NCBI GenBank assembly: GCA_934271195.1 | Contig: CAKQRB010000052.1 | Span: forward strand, 1 to 64,000 | DNA length: 64,000 nt | Reading direction: 5' to 3' | Source of the DNA: an uncultured Alphaproteobacteria bacterium | GTDB taxonomy: Bacteria > Pseudomonadota > Alphaproteobacteria > RF32 > CAG-239 | Shown here: piece by piece, positions 44,540 through 52,155 of the stretch | Position numbering within the stretch: the first letter of the stretch is position 1 | How the letters are laid out: the number at the start of each line of letters is the position of its first letter | Notes under the pieces: generated by a model | The model's database searches: none | The model's input: the letters and a program-made list of their open reading frames with translations, nothing else | Told to the model about the DNA's origin: nothing | Position numbers and translations under genes: made by a program

Positions 44540-46219
44540 ATGGCTTCTTACCAATATATTTTCGTAATGCAAAACCTGACCAAAGTCTTTCCCGGCGGCA
44601 AAGAGCTTTTCAAAGGCATCACTTTGTCCTTTCTGCCCGGTGCCAAAATCGGCGTTTTGGGCGTTAACGGCGCCGGAAAATCGACTTTGCTGAAAATTAT
44701 GGCCGGAGTCGATAAAGACTTTAACGGCGAGGCTTGGGCTGCTGAAGGCGCCCGCGTCGGCTATCTTGAACAAGAGCCTAAACTTGACCCGTCAAAAAAC
44801 GTGATTGAAAACATCATGGACGGCTTGGGAGAAACAAGAGACCTATTAAAACGCTTTGAAGAAGTTTCCGCAAAATTTGCCGAGCCGATGAGCGATGAAG
44901 AAATGAATGCCTTGATCGAAGAGCAGGCAGCCCTGCAGGAAAAAATCGACGCCTGCAACGGCTGGGATTTTGAACGGACAATTGAAATCGCCATGGATGC
45001 CCTGCGCTGCCCGCCGGCCGATTCCGACGTCACCAAACTTTCTGGCGGAGAAAAACGCCGTGTCGCCCTCTGCCGCCTGCTGCTGCAAAAACCGGATATG
45101 CTGCTGCTCGACGAACCGACCAACCATCTGGATGCCGAGTCCGTGGCTTGGCTGGAAAAACATCTGCAAAATTATAACGGAACCGTTGTCATGGTGACGC
45201 ACGACCGCTATTTTCTTGACAACGTTACCGGCTGGATTCTGGAGCTTGACCGCGGACAGGGAATCCCTTATGAAGGCAACTATTCTTCCTGGCTGGAACA
45301 AAAACAAAAACGTCTGGAACAAGAATCCCGAGAAGAGACAGCCCGTCAGAAAACACTGGCCAATGAGTTGGAATGGATTCAGAAAAATCCTAAAGCCCGT
45401 CAGGCAAAATCCAAAGCCCGTATTAACGCTTATGAAGAACTTCTGGCGCAATCCGGCAAAGACAAGCTCTCTTTTGCCAGCATCAATATCCCGATGACCG
45501 ACCGTCTGGGCGATTTGGTTATTGAAGCCAATGGCATTTCCAAAGGCTACGGCGACAAACTGCTGATTGACAACCTTTCTTTCAAAATTCCAAAAGGTGC
45601 GATTGTCGGCATCATTGGCCCGAACGGCGCCGGCAAAACCACATTGTTCCGCATGATAACCGGTCAGGAGAAGCCGGATTCGGGAACAATCCGCCTTGGT
45701 GAAACTGTCGACCTCGGCTACGTGGACCAATCCCGCGACGAACTTAATGCCGGCAAAACCGTCTGGGAAGAAATTTCCGACGGCCTTGATATGATCCAGC
45801 TCGGCAAGAAAGAAATGCCATCCCGCGCCTATGTCGGACAATTTAACTTCAAAGGTGCTGACCAGCAAAAGAAAGTCGGACAGCTTTCCGGCGGAGAAAG
45901 AAATCGAGTCCATCTGGCTAAAATGCTCAAAAAAGGTGCCAACGTCATTCTGCTTGACGAACCGACCAACGACTTGGATGTCGACACACTCAGAGCTTTG
46001 GAAGAAGGTATTATGGAATATCCCGGCTGCGTTTTGGTAACCTCGCACGACCGCTGGTTTTTAGACCGGCTGGCAACCCATATTCTGGCCTATGAAGGCG
46101 ACAGTAACGTTGTCTGGTTTGAAGGCAACTTCGAGGAATATGAGAAAGACAAAAAACGCCGTCTCGGCGAAGATGCCGCCAATCCGCACCGGATTAAATA
46201 TAAACCGTTAATTCGCTAA
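44540..46219 (+). CDS. ettA: Energy-dependent translational throttle protein EttA
   Basis: ABC-F protein that binds the ribosomal E site and gates translation by ATP/ADP ratio. 559 residues from the ATG at 44540 (GGAG upstream). Two ABC domains: Walker [10 protein letters not shown] and GPNGAGKTT, signatures [11 protein letters not shown] and [11 protein letters not shown], Walker [12 protein letters not shown] and [11 protein letters not shown], separated by a charged linker ([20 protein letters not shown]). The N-terminus [21 protein letters not shown] is typical of EttA. Its own terminator follows. Confidence 0.96.
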   Translation: MASYQYIFVMQNLTKVFPGGKELFKGITLSFLPGAKIGVLGVNGAGKSTLLKIMAGVDKDFNGEAWAAEGARVGYLEQEPKLDPSKNVIENIMDGLGETRDLLKRFEEVSAKFAEPMSDEEMNALIEEQAALQEKIDACNGWDFERTIEIAMDALRCPPADSDVTKLSGGEKRRVALCRLLLQKPDMLLLDEPTNHLDAESVAWLEKHLQNYNGTVVMVTHDRYFLDNVTGWILELDRGQGIPYEGNYSSWLEQKQKRLEQESREETARQKTLANELEWIQKNPKARQAKSKARINAYEELLAQSGKDKLSFASINIPMTDRLGDLVIEANGISKGYGDKLLIDNLSFKIPKGAIVGIIGPNGAGKTTLFRMITGQEKPDSGTIRLGETVDLGYVDQSRDELNAGKTVWEEISDGLDMIQLGKKEMPSRAYVGQFNFKGADQQKKVGQLSGGERNRVHLAKMLKKGANVILLDEPTNDLDVDTLRALEEGIMEYPGCVLVTSHDRWFLDRLATHILAYEGDSNVVWFEGNFEEYEKDKKRRLGEDAANPHRIKYKPLIR

Positions 46220-46232
46220 CAGTGCTTTTCAT

Positions 46233-46264
46233 AAACGGGGTTTTAAATTAAACCCCGTTTTTTT
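46233..46264 (+). terminator. Terminator after ettA
   Basis: AAACGGGGTTT / AAACCCCGTTT stem, short AT loop, then TTTTTTT; 14 bases after the ettA stop. Confidence 0.9.
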
Positions 46265-46269
46265 AACTC

Positions 46270-46520
46270 GACTTTCTGATATCCTCCCGCTCTTTCATTT
46301 TCCGCCTCTCGCCCCTCTTTCCTCTCCCGTTCCTGCATCACCACTCCTTCTTCTTTCCAATTTTGCCGCCTTTCCTCTTCACCTTCCAAGCTCTTTACTG
46401 CTCACACACCTCTTCTCTCATTCCTGTCTTTTTCCTTGCCCCACTTTCTCATCACTTCCGTTTTTCTTTCTCTCTTTCCTTCTCATTCCTTTAGCCAAAA
46501 TCCTCTCTGCTTTTCCTATT
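46270..46520. repeat. Pyrimidine-rich tract upstream of Cys-rich gene (copy B)
   Basis: C/T-rich on plus. The 27-base signature is at 46491-46517, and the following 70 bases to the promoter are nearly the same as upstream of 23401. On minus the frame matching 23075-23320 is broken by stop codons. Nothing else is seen in this gene-free stretch (46220-46624). Confidence 0.7.
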
Positions 46521-46558
46521 CTTCTGCCCAAAATTTCCACATTATTCTTCATGAGTGT

Positions 46559-46587
46559 TTGACACTGGCGTTTCTTTATGATATACT
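46559..46587 (+). promoter_or_regulatory. Sigma-70 promoter of Cys-rich gene at 46625
   Basis: -35 TTGACA (46559-46564), 17-base spacer, -10 TATACT (46582-46587); same arrangement and spacer half as at 23337-23365. Confidence 0.85.
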
Positions 46588-46624
46588 GATCTCTTAGTAT
46601 TGGAACTTTTTAGGGAGGAAGCCG

Positions 46625-47773
46625 ATGAAGAATACTAACACTATGCTACACATGAAACTAAACTCTGCGGTGTCAGTTTTTGCTGTTGCCGCAGCTTTCT
46701 CGGTCCTCCTCCCAACCTCCGCTTACTGTGGCGTTTGCTTCCTGCCAGACTGTGCTGATGATGATCTTGCCGGTGGCGGCGGAAACATGAATAAGAATGA
46801 AGATTCTGCTTTTTGTGAAAGCAACGGCTTCACCCACTATGCTGACGGCAAGTGTCCGCAATATTATGCCGATGCCGGAAAATGTTCCCGTGACGACCAT
46901 TATCTTAAATGCGACGCCGCGAAGTGGTGTAAACAAAACGGATATAACACGACCTCATGCTCCATTCCTCAATATGTTGACACTCCTTGTCCGAGTGACG
47001 ATTCTCTTTACAAACAATGCAAGACTGACAATCCCCGCGCTTGTCAGGATACAGGTTATACTAACTCTTGTCCTTCCGGTCAGAAGCTTAAAAAGAACTC
47101 CGGACGATGCTCTTATGATTCTTCTTACGGAACCTGTTGTAAACCGTCAGGTTGTCCCGCTTATACTTCTCTTGCCTCTACCAACTACGGAACTAACGGT
47201 ACTGATGGCTGCGAATATACCTGTTATTACACCTGCAACATGAATTGTCCGTCTTCTTATCCTTATTCTTCTGATCCGACAGGTTGTTCCAACAGCACGA
47301 CAAACGGATGCGGCAATAAGTCATGTTATAACTCCGTTTCATGTTGTAATCGCTACTCTTCAAACTGGTGTTCCGTTCACTCAACATGTCATGGTGACTG
47401 CTGTACTGACGGAACAATAAAACCTTGTGATACGCAATGCGGTGGCTCTGGATGCAGCAGCTCAGGAGGAAGCTCAGGAGGGGGAGGCTGCTCAAAATAC
47501 TATACTTGGCAAAGTGGACGCGTAAATGGAAACTCAGTTACATATACCTATTCTGTTACCTGTCAATGCTCAGACGGTTCATCCCGTGACTTGGGAACAG
47601 AAACAACTTCTAGTGGTTGCTGGGATTGCGATTATTCTCATCTTTCTTGCAAAGCCGGCTGTGGTTCAAGCTGTTATCACCGCAATTCAGCCTATGCCGG
47701 TGCACCTTACTATCACTATATTGATTATTCAGGTGAAGACTATTGCAACTCCTACACCGGCGGTTCATGCTAA
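46625..47773 (+). CDS. Cys-rich secreted modular protein, copy B
   Basis: 382 residues, start fixed by AGGGAGG six bases upstream and conserved with the paralogue at 23401. Signal peptide about 1-36. The stem is nearly the same as in copy A (CSRDDHYLKCDAAKWCKQNG, CSYDSSYGTCCKPSGC), except an inserted Gly/Asn stretch after CADDD (LAGGGGNMNKNEDSA). One module NWCSVHSTCHGDCC...KPCDTQCGGSGC begins at N247. A Ser/Gly linker (SSGGSSGGGG) leads to a 95-residue tail (KYYTWQSGRVNGN...CNSYTGGSC) unrelated to the other tails. Same inference as for copy A: exported, disulfide-rich, variable at the end. Confidence 0.9.
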   Translation: MKNTNTMLHMKLNSAVSVFAVAAAFSVLLPTSAYCGVCFLPDCADDDLAGGGGNMNKNEDSAFCESNGFTHYADGKCPQYYADAGKCSRDDHYLKCDAAKWCKQNGYNTTSCSIPQYVDTPCPSDDSLYKQCKTDNPRACQDTGYTNSCPSGQKLKKNSGRCSYDSSYGTCCKPSGCPAYTSLASTNYGTNGTDGCEYTCYYTCNMNCPSSYPYSSDPTGCSNSTTNGCGNKSCYNSVSCCNRYSSNWCSVHSTCHGDCCTDGTIKPCDTQCGGSGCSSSGGSSGGGGCSKYYTWQSGRVNGNSVTYTYSVTCQCSDGSSRDLGTETTSSGCWDCDYSHLSCKAGCGSSCYHRNSAYAGAPYYHYIDYSGEDYCNSYTGGSC

Positions 47774-47777
47774 TATC

Positions 47778-47810
47778 AAAGAGCTCTGCTTAATGCCAGA
47801 GCTTTTTTTT
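47778..47810 (+). terminator. Terminator after Cys-rich copy B
   Basis: AGAGCTCTG / CAGAGCTTT stem with an eight-base loop and TTTTTTTT; five bases after the stop. Confidence 0.9.
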
Positions 47811-48160
47811 GACAAAACAGCATTGACAAAAAAATCGTCAATATATAATATACATACATAAAACAAACATTATTAATCTTTAATTATTTTTTATTTATGA
47901 GAAAAAAACATAATTTTTTAAATTTCGGCTTTATTATTTTCATGCGCAAATACTTTTGCCTGATTAAACGAAAAAGATGTTCAAGGGTTCTGAAAAGGAA
48001 CAATTTCCTGCCAAAATTCCGTCATCAAAAAAATCACCAGCATTTTTTATAAAAGATAATTTGCAGGCAGCTTATATTCGGCTGAAAAAAAGAATAAAAA
48101 AAAACATCTCTTTACTCAAAGACGCCGGATTTCCGGCGTTTTTTCTATATCTCGCTCAAC
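47811..48160. other. AT-rich intergenic stretch
   Basis: Strongly AT-rich. A 51-residue basic frame (47897-48052, MRKKHNFLNFGFIIFMRKY...) and a terminator-like hairpin (48118-48144) suggest a short transcript, but no ribosome binding site supports translation. I do not call a gene. Confidence 0.4.
48118..48144 (+). terminator. Terminator of an unassigned transcript
   Basis: GACGCCGG / CCGGCGTT stem with an ATTT loop, followed by TTTTTTC. No gene with clear start ends at this site. Confidence 0.65.
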
Positions 48161-48161
48161 C

Positions 48162-48190
48162 TTGACCCCATCATAAAAATATGCTATAAT
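48162..48190 (+). promoter_or_regulatory. Promoter of the 61-residue protein gene
   Basis: -35 TTGACC (48162-48167), 17-base spacer, -10 TATAAT (48185-48190). Confidence 0.85.
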
Positions 48191-48223
48191 ACATCTTGGT
48201 TTGGACAGTAAAGGACGAAACAC

Positions 48224-48409
48224 ATGAGTATGAACATTTCATCAAATTACGGTTCTTATCCGCCAATAATAAATTCATCTCAATTAAGTGATATGAAAAC
48301 CGCCCTTCAGGTTCAGGAAAAAATTGCTGAAACTGAAAAAAATACCCAACTTCAAACCGCCATTGCGGCAAGTGGCGCCAAAGGACAAATTGTCGACATC
48401 AGTATTTAG
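48224..48409 (+). CDS. Small soluble protein (61 residues), unknown
   Basis: Begins MSMNISSNYGSYPP and has a helical stretch (LSDMKTALQVQEKIAETEKN) ending GAKGQIVDISI. AAGGA precedes the ATG, a near-consensus promoter lies 34 bases upstream, and a terminator follows, so it is a well-expressed single gene. The layout (short N-terminal part, helix, VDIS ending) faintly recalls YjfB-type putative motility proteins, but I would not assign it. An ATG at 48230 is an alternative start. Confidence 0.7.
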   Translation: MSMNISSNYGSYPPIINSSQLSDMKTALQVQEKIAETEKNTQLQTAIAASGAKGQIVDISI

Positions 48410-48429
48410 AGTTTCAGGTCAGAACACCT

Positions 48430-48459
48430 AAAAAACCTCCGCTCAAACGGAGGTTTTTC
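48430..48459 (+). terminator. Terminator after the 61-residue gene
   Basis: AAAAACCTCCG / CGGAGGTTTTT stem with a CTCAAA loop. Confidence 0.9.
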
Positions 48460-48466
48460 TTGATAC

Positions 48467-48499
48467 AAAAAGCGCCTGAATTTTGTCAGACGCTTTTTC
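48467..48499 (-). terminator. Terminator after the 82-residue gene
   Basis: AAAAAGCG(C)CTGA / TCAG(A)CGCTTTTT stem; the gene on minus ends at 48529. Confidence 0.8.
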
Positions 48500-48528
48500 T
48501 CCAAATAATAACAATCAAAAAAAACTGA

Positions 48529-48777
48529 TTAATCCAGTTGCCACTCCCGCATCAGAAGAATCTGCTCCGCCGTAAGGCCTGAACCTTTTTCACGAATATT
48601 TCGCAACAACAGCTTTTGCCTCTGCAGATTGCTCAGAATAACCTCTTTCGTTTCAATCCAAACAGGAAGTCCGCTATCAAGTTCATATACCACAACGTAT
48701 TCCCCAAAATCTGCCAAAGCCTTTTCAACCTGAGATATATTTTCGTACATCTCTCTTAATTTTTCAAAATTATACAT
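48529..48777 (-). CDS. Small unknown protein (82 residues)
   Basis: MYNFEKLREMYENISQVEKA, then FGEYVVVYELDSGLPVWIET, a charged helix (SNLQRQKLLLRNIREK) and LTAEQILLMREWQLD. The balanced composition, mixed helix/strand pattern and own terminator support a real gene. No signal peptide and no family recognised. Flanking terminators on both sides suggest an independent transcript. Confidence 0.6.
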   Translation of the reverse strand: MYNFEKLREMYENISQVEKALADFGEYVVVYELDSGLPVWIETKEVILSNLQRQKLLLRNIREKGSGLTAEQILLMREWQLD

Positions 48778-48880
48778 AGCATTAACAATTAAAAATTACG
48801 CCCTCAAATATAAAGCGATTATCGCAGCCTGTCAAGCTACCAAACAGACACTTTCTGCCGCCCTTTTCAAAATAGCCGAC

Positions 48881-48919
48881 AAAAAAAGGCGCCTGAATTT
48901 TCATTCAAACGCCTTTTGT
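48881..48919 (-). terminator. Terminator after ppdK
   Basis: AAAAGGCG / CGCCTTTT with a TGAA/TTCA extension; 24 bases past the ppdK stop. Confidence 0.75.
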
Positions 48920-48942
48920 TTTATTGCTTAAAACGAGCTAAA

Positions 48943-51624
48943 TTAAGCACATTTGCAGCAGGTTTTCTCAATCTTTTCGCCTTTATGACGAACAGCAGCC
49001 TGAGCTGCGGCCAGACGAGCTACCGGCACACGGTACGGAGAGCAAGAAACATAGTTCATGCCGCAAGTCTGGAAGAAATCGATAGATGCCGGATCACCAC
49101 CGTGTTCACCGCAAACACCCAACCAGATATGCGGGTTAGAGCTGCGGGCTTTTTCACAAGCCAGCTTAACCAAGCAGCCAACGCCTTCAACGTCAATAGA
49201 TGCAAACGGATCTGCAACATAAACGCCGCGGGCACGGTATTCATCCAAGATAGCACCGGTATCATCACGGCTCATACCCAAAGTTGTCTGAGTCAGGTCG
49301 TTTGTACCGAAACCGAAGAATTCGGCAGACTGAGCCAGCTCATCAGCCTTCAGGGCAGCACGCGGCAGTTCAATCATGGAACCGACTTCATACTTAATCT
49401 TCTTGCCTTTTTCGGCGAAGATTTTCTCGGCTGTGCTGTCAATAATAGCTTTAACAATGTCAAGCTCTTTCTTAGAACCTGTCAACGGAACTTCGATTTC
49501 CGGCAAAACTTTAATACCGGCATCGGCACATTCCATAGCGGCTTCCAGAATAGCACGGGTTTGCATCTCGCAGATTTCCGGATAGGTAATCGGCAAACGG
49601 CAACCACGGTGACCCAACATCGGATTGGCTTCATGCAAAGCATTGGCACGTTGTTTAACTTTTTCCAAAGTCATGCCCATTTTGTCAGCCAGTTCTTGCA
49701 TTTCGGCATCAGTATGCGGCAGGAATTCGTGCAAAGGCGGATCCAACAGGCGGATAACAACCGGCAGACCTTCCATGATTTTGAACAGATCTTTGAAGTC
49801 CTGCTTCTGATACGGCAACAGGCGAGCCAAAGCGGTGCGGCGGCCTTCTTCGTTTTCAGACAAAATCATCACGCGCATGTCAGGAATACGATCAGCGTCA
49901 AAGAACATATGTTCGGTACGAGCCAGACCAATACCCTGAGCACCAAAGTCACGGGCTGTCTGAGCATCTTTCGGAGTTTCGGCATTGGCACGAACTTCCA
50001 TTGTGCGGATTTCGTCAACCCAGCCCATCAATTTACCAAAGTTACCGGTATTGGTATCGGCTTTAACCGTCGGAACCTGACCTTCGATAATCTGGCCTTT
50101 GGCACCGTCCAGAGATACCCAGTCGCCTTCTTTGACAACAACGCCTTTGTCAGTGGTCATAGTCTTTTTGGCATAGTCAATATGAATTTCATGAGAACCG
50201 GAAACGCACGGCGTACCCATACCGCGGGCAACAACGGCCGCGTGAGAGGTCATACCGCCGCGGGCAGTAATAACGCCTTGGGAAGCATGCATGCCGCCGA
50301 TGTCTTCCGGAGAAGTTTCATTACGGATAAGAATAACTTTCTCGCCTTTGGCAGCCCATGCCTCTGCATCTTCAGCGCTAAATACGGCACGACCGACAGC
50401 AGCGCCCGGAGAAGCAGGAAGACCTGTAGCAATAACGTTTTTCTTAGCTTTCGGATCCAACATCGGGTGCAAAAGCTGGTCAAGCTGATCAGCGCCAACA
50501 CGCATAATAGCTTCTTCTTTGTTCAACAGGCCTTCTTCAACCATTTCTACAGCCATACGAACAGCAGCGGCTGCAGTACGTTTACCGTTACGGCACTGCA
50601 ACATCCAAAGCTTGCCGTGCTCAATGGTGAATTCCATATCCTGCATGTCTTTGTAGTGTTTTTCCAGATTGTTACGAACATCAACCAGTTCCTGATACAG
50701 GTGCGGCCATTTTTCTTCCAGAGAAGTGCCATCGCCTTTAGAAGCCATCGGTTGCGGCGTACGAATACCGGCAACAACGTCTTCACCTTGAGCATTTACC
50801 AAATATTCGCCATAGTAAACATTTTCACCGGTAGCAGGGTCACGAGAGAAGCAAACGCCGGTAGCGCAGTCATCACCGGCATTACCAAACACCATGGTCT
50901 GTACGTTAACTGCTGTACCCCAGTCACCCGGAATATTGTTCAGTTTACGATAAGTAATGGCACGATCAACCATCCAAGAACCAAATACGGCGCCGATACC
51001 GGCCCACAACTGATCCCACGGATCCTGCGGAACGATTTTGCCCAATTTCTGACCGATAGCTTTGTACTGATTAACCAGTTCTTTCAAATCTTCAGCCGTC
51101 AAATCCGTATCAGATTTGTAACCTTTGGATTTTTTCATATTTTCCAAAGCTTCTTCATACAAATCCAAATCTGCACCCAAAACAACGTCGGAGAACATTT
51201 GCAGGAAACGACGATAAGAGTCGTAAGCAAATCTCTCAGAACCGGAAGCCTTGGCCAAAGCTTTAACTGTTTCATCATTCAAACCGAGATTCAAAACGGT
51301 ATCCATCATACCCGGCATAGAAACACGGGCGCCGGAACGAACAGAGAAGAGCAACGGATTGTTGGCATCGGCAAATTTTTTGCCCATAATTTTCTCAACG
51401 CTGGCAACAGCTTCACGAACCTGATCTTTCAAATCAGACGGATAAGTTTTGTTATTGTTGTAATAATATGTACAAACTTCTGTCGTTACAGTAAATCCGG
51501 GAGGTACAGGCAAACCGACCTTGTTCATCTCAGCCAGGTTAGCGCCTTTACCGCCAAGGAGGTTACGCATGCTGGCATCGCCTTCGGCTTTGCCGTCACC
51601 AAATGTATATACCCATTTACTCAT
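48943..51624 (-). CDS. ppdK: Pyruvate, phosphate dikinase
   Basis: Interconverts pyruvate + ATP + Pi with PEP + AMP + PPi. 893 residues. ATP-grasp N-terminal domain (GGKGANLAEMNKVGLPVPPG), phosphohistidine domain with GGMTSHAAVVARGMGTPC (catalytic His), and C-terminal PEP barrel with GFGTNDLTQTTLG and GVCGEHGGDP (catalytic Cys). AAGGAG precedes the ATG. It lies downstream of pyk on the same strand, but the two are separated by a repeat cluster. PPDK with PYK allows PPi-dependent glycolysis or gluconeogenic PEP formation. Confidence 0.97.
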   Translation of the reverse strand: MSKWVYTFGDGKAEGDASMRNLLGGKGANLAEMNKVGLPVPPGFTVTTEVCTYYYNNNKTYPSDLKDQVREAVASVEKIMGKKFADANNPLLFSVRSGARVSMPGMMDTVLNLGLNDETVKALAKASGSERFAYDSYRRFLQMFSDVVLGADLDLYEEALENMKKSKGYKSDTDLTAEDLKELVNQYKAIGQKLGKIVPQDPWDQLWAGIGAVFGSWMVDRAITYRKLNNIPGDWGTAVNVQTMVFGNAGDDCATGVCFSRDPATGENVYYGEYLVNAQGEDVVAGIRTPQPMASKGDGTSLEEKWPHLYQELVDVRNNLEKHYKDMQDMEFTIEHGKLWMLQCRNGKRTAAAAVRMAVEMVEEGLLNKEEAIMRVGADQLDQLLHPMLDPKAKKNVIATGLPASPGAAVGRAVFSAEDAEAWAAKGEKVILIRNETSPEDIGGMHASQGVITARGGMTSHAAVVARGMGTPCVSGSHEIHIDYAKKTMTTDKGVVVKEGDWVSLDGAKGQIIEGQVPTVKADTNTGNFGKLMGWVDEIRTMEVRANAETPKDAQTARDFGAQGIGLARTEHMFFDADRIPDMRVMILSENEEGRRTALARLLPYQKQDFKDLFKIMEGLPVVIRLLDPPLHEFLPHTDAEMQELADKMGMTLEKVKQRANALHEANPMLGHRGCRLPITYPEICEMQTRAILEAAMECADAGIKVLPEIEVPLTGSKKELDIVKAIIDSTAEKIFAEKGKKIKYEVGSMIELPRAALKADELAQSAEFFGFGTNDLTQTTLGMSRDDTGAILDEYRARGVYVADPFASIDVEGVGCLVKLACEKARSSNPHIWLGVCGEHGGDPASIDFFQTCGMNYVSCSPYRVPVARLAAAQAAVRHKGEKIEKTCCKCA

Positions 51625-51825
51625 GGTCTATTTAGCTCCTTAAGCTTATAAAGTTAAAATATAGTTGTATCAGAAATACAACCCGTTAAAGTTAAAAACT
51701 GCGTTGAATTTAGAACATTTCTGACGATTCTACAAGCAAAATTTTTGATTCGAAGATTTATACACAGATTCCGCCGATTCGACGGCATTACTCTTTTTAA
51801 CATTCAACTTTCTCCTCTGTTTTAC

Positions 51826-51906
51826 CGCCTGCATGAGAAGAACTCAAATTTAGAAAGGTGTAGAATGAGACTAATAAGGCGGCTTTTAGCTGCGAGAAAA
51901 ATTTTA
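51826..51906. repeat. 81-bp direct repeat, first copy
   Basis: Matches 52002-52082 with one difference (AGAAAGG here, AGAAGGG there), offset 176 bases. Starts CGCCTGCATGAGAAGAACTC and ends GCGAGAAAAATTTTA. Confidence 0.9.
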
Positions 51907-51924
51907 ACAACCGCTAAAATTTTA
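51897..51924. repeat. Small inverted repeat
   Basis: AAAAATTTTA and TAAAATTTTA separated by ACAACCGC; replaces the long right arm seen in the second copy. Confidence 0.6.
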
Positions 51925-51957
51925 GAAGTTTGATAAAGCCCCCTGCTGCCGGTGAAG

Positions 51958-51998
51958 CAAAATTCGACGTGTACAACGTCCAGTACACGAGAATTTTG
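51958..51998. repeat. Palindromic element with GTGTAC/GTACAC core
   Basis: CAAAATTC...GTGTAC / GTACAC...GAATTTTG, eight-base loop; it lies between the two copies of the direct repeat. Confidence 0.75.
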
Positions 51999-52001
51999 AA
52001 G

Positions 52002-52082
52002 CGCCTGCATGAGAAGAACTCAAATTTAGAAGGGTGTAGAATGAGACTAATAAGGCGGCTTTTAGCTGCGAGAAAAATTTTA
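52002..52082. repeat. 81-bp direct repeat, second copy
   Basis: See 51826-51906. Most of it forms the left arm of the long hairpin at 52027-52155. Confidence 0.9.
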
Positions 52083-52155
52083 GTGTACAAAAGAAGTACA
52101 TGAATTTTTCGAGACAGCGTAAAACCGCCTTAGTAGTCCATTATCCACCCTTCTA
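52027..52155. repeat. Long imperfect palindrome overlapping the pyk stop codon
   Basis: TAGAAGGGTG...TAAGGCGG (from 52027) pairs with CCGCCTTAGT...CCCTTCTA (to 52155), continuing inward through GCTGCGAGAAAAATT / AATTTTTCGAGACAGC to GTAC / GTAC near 52090. Arms are about 60 bases. The pyk TAG (52155-52153) is the outermost part of the right arm, so the element may also end pyk transcription. Confidence 0.8.

Larger units (their letters stand above)
51625..52152. other. Repeat-bearing intergenic region ppdK-pyk
   Basis: About 530 bases: the ppdK promoter should lie in 51630-51800; the rest (51826-52155) is a cluster of direct and inverted repeats listed separately. No gene is visible. Confidence 0.7.

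Noticed and set aside
44846..46048. 400-codon open frame antisense to ettA
   Set aside because: Shadow of a gene with complete ABC-F motifs; no ribosome binding site and no sensible composition.
47977..48165. 62-codon plus-strand frame
   Set aside because: It reads through the terminator hairpin at 48118-48144 and has no ribosome binding site.
48916..51651. Open frame of over 900 codons antisense to ppdK
   Set aside because: It mirrors the ppdK codons exactly, its protein is rich in Phe, Asn, His and Thr as expected of an antisense shadow, and the minus-strand gene has every catalytic motif.
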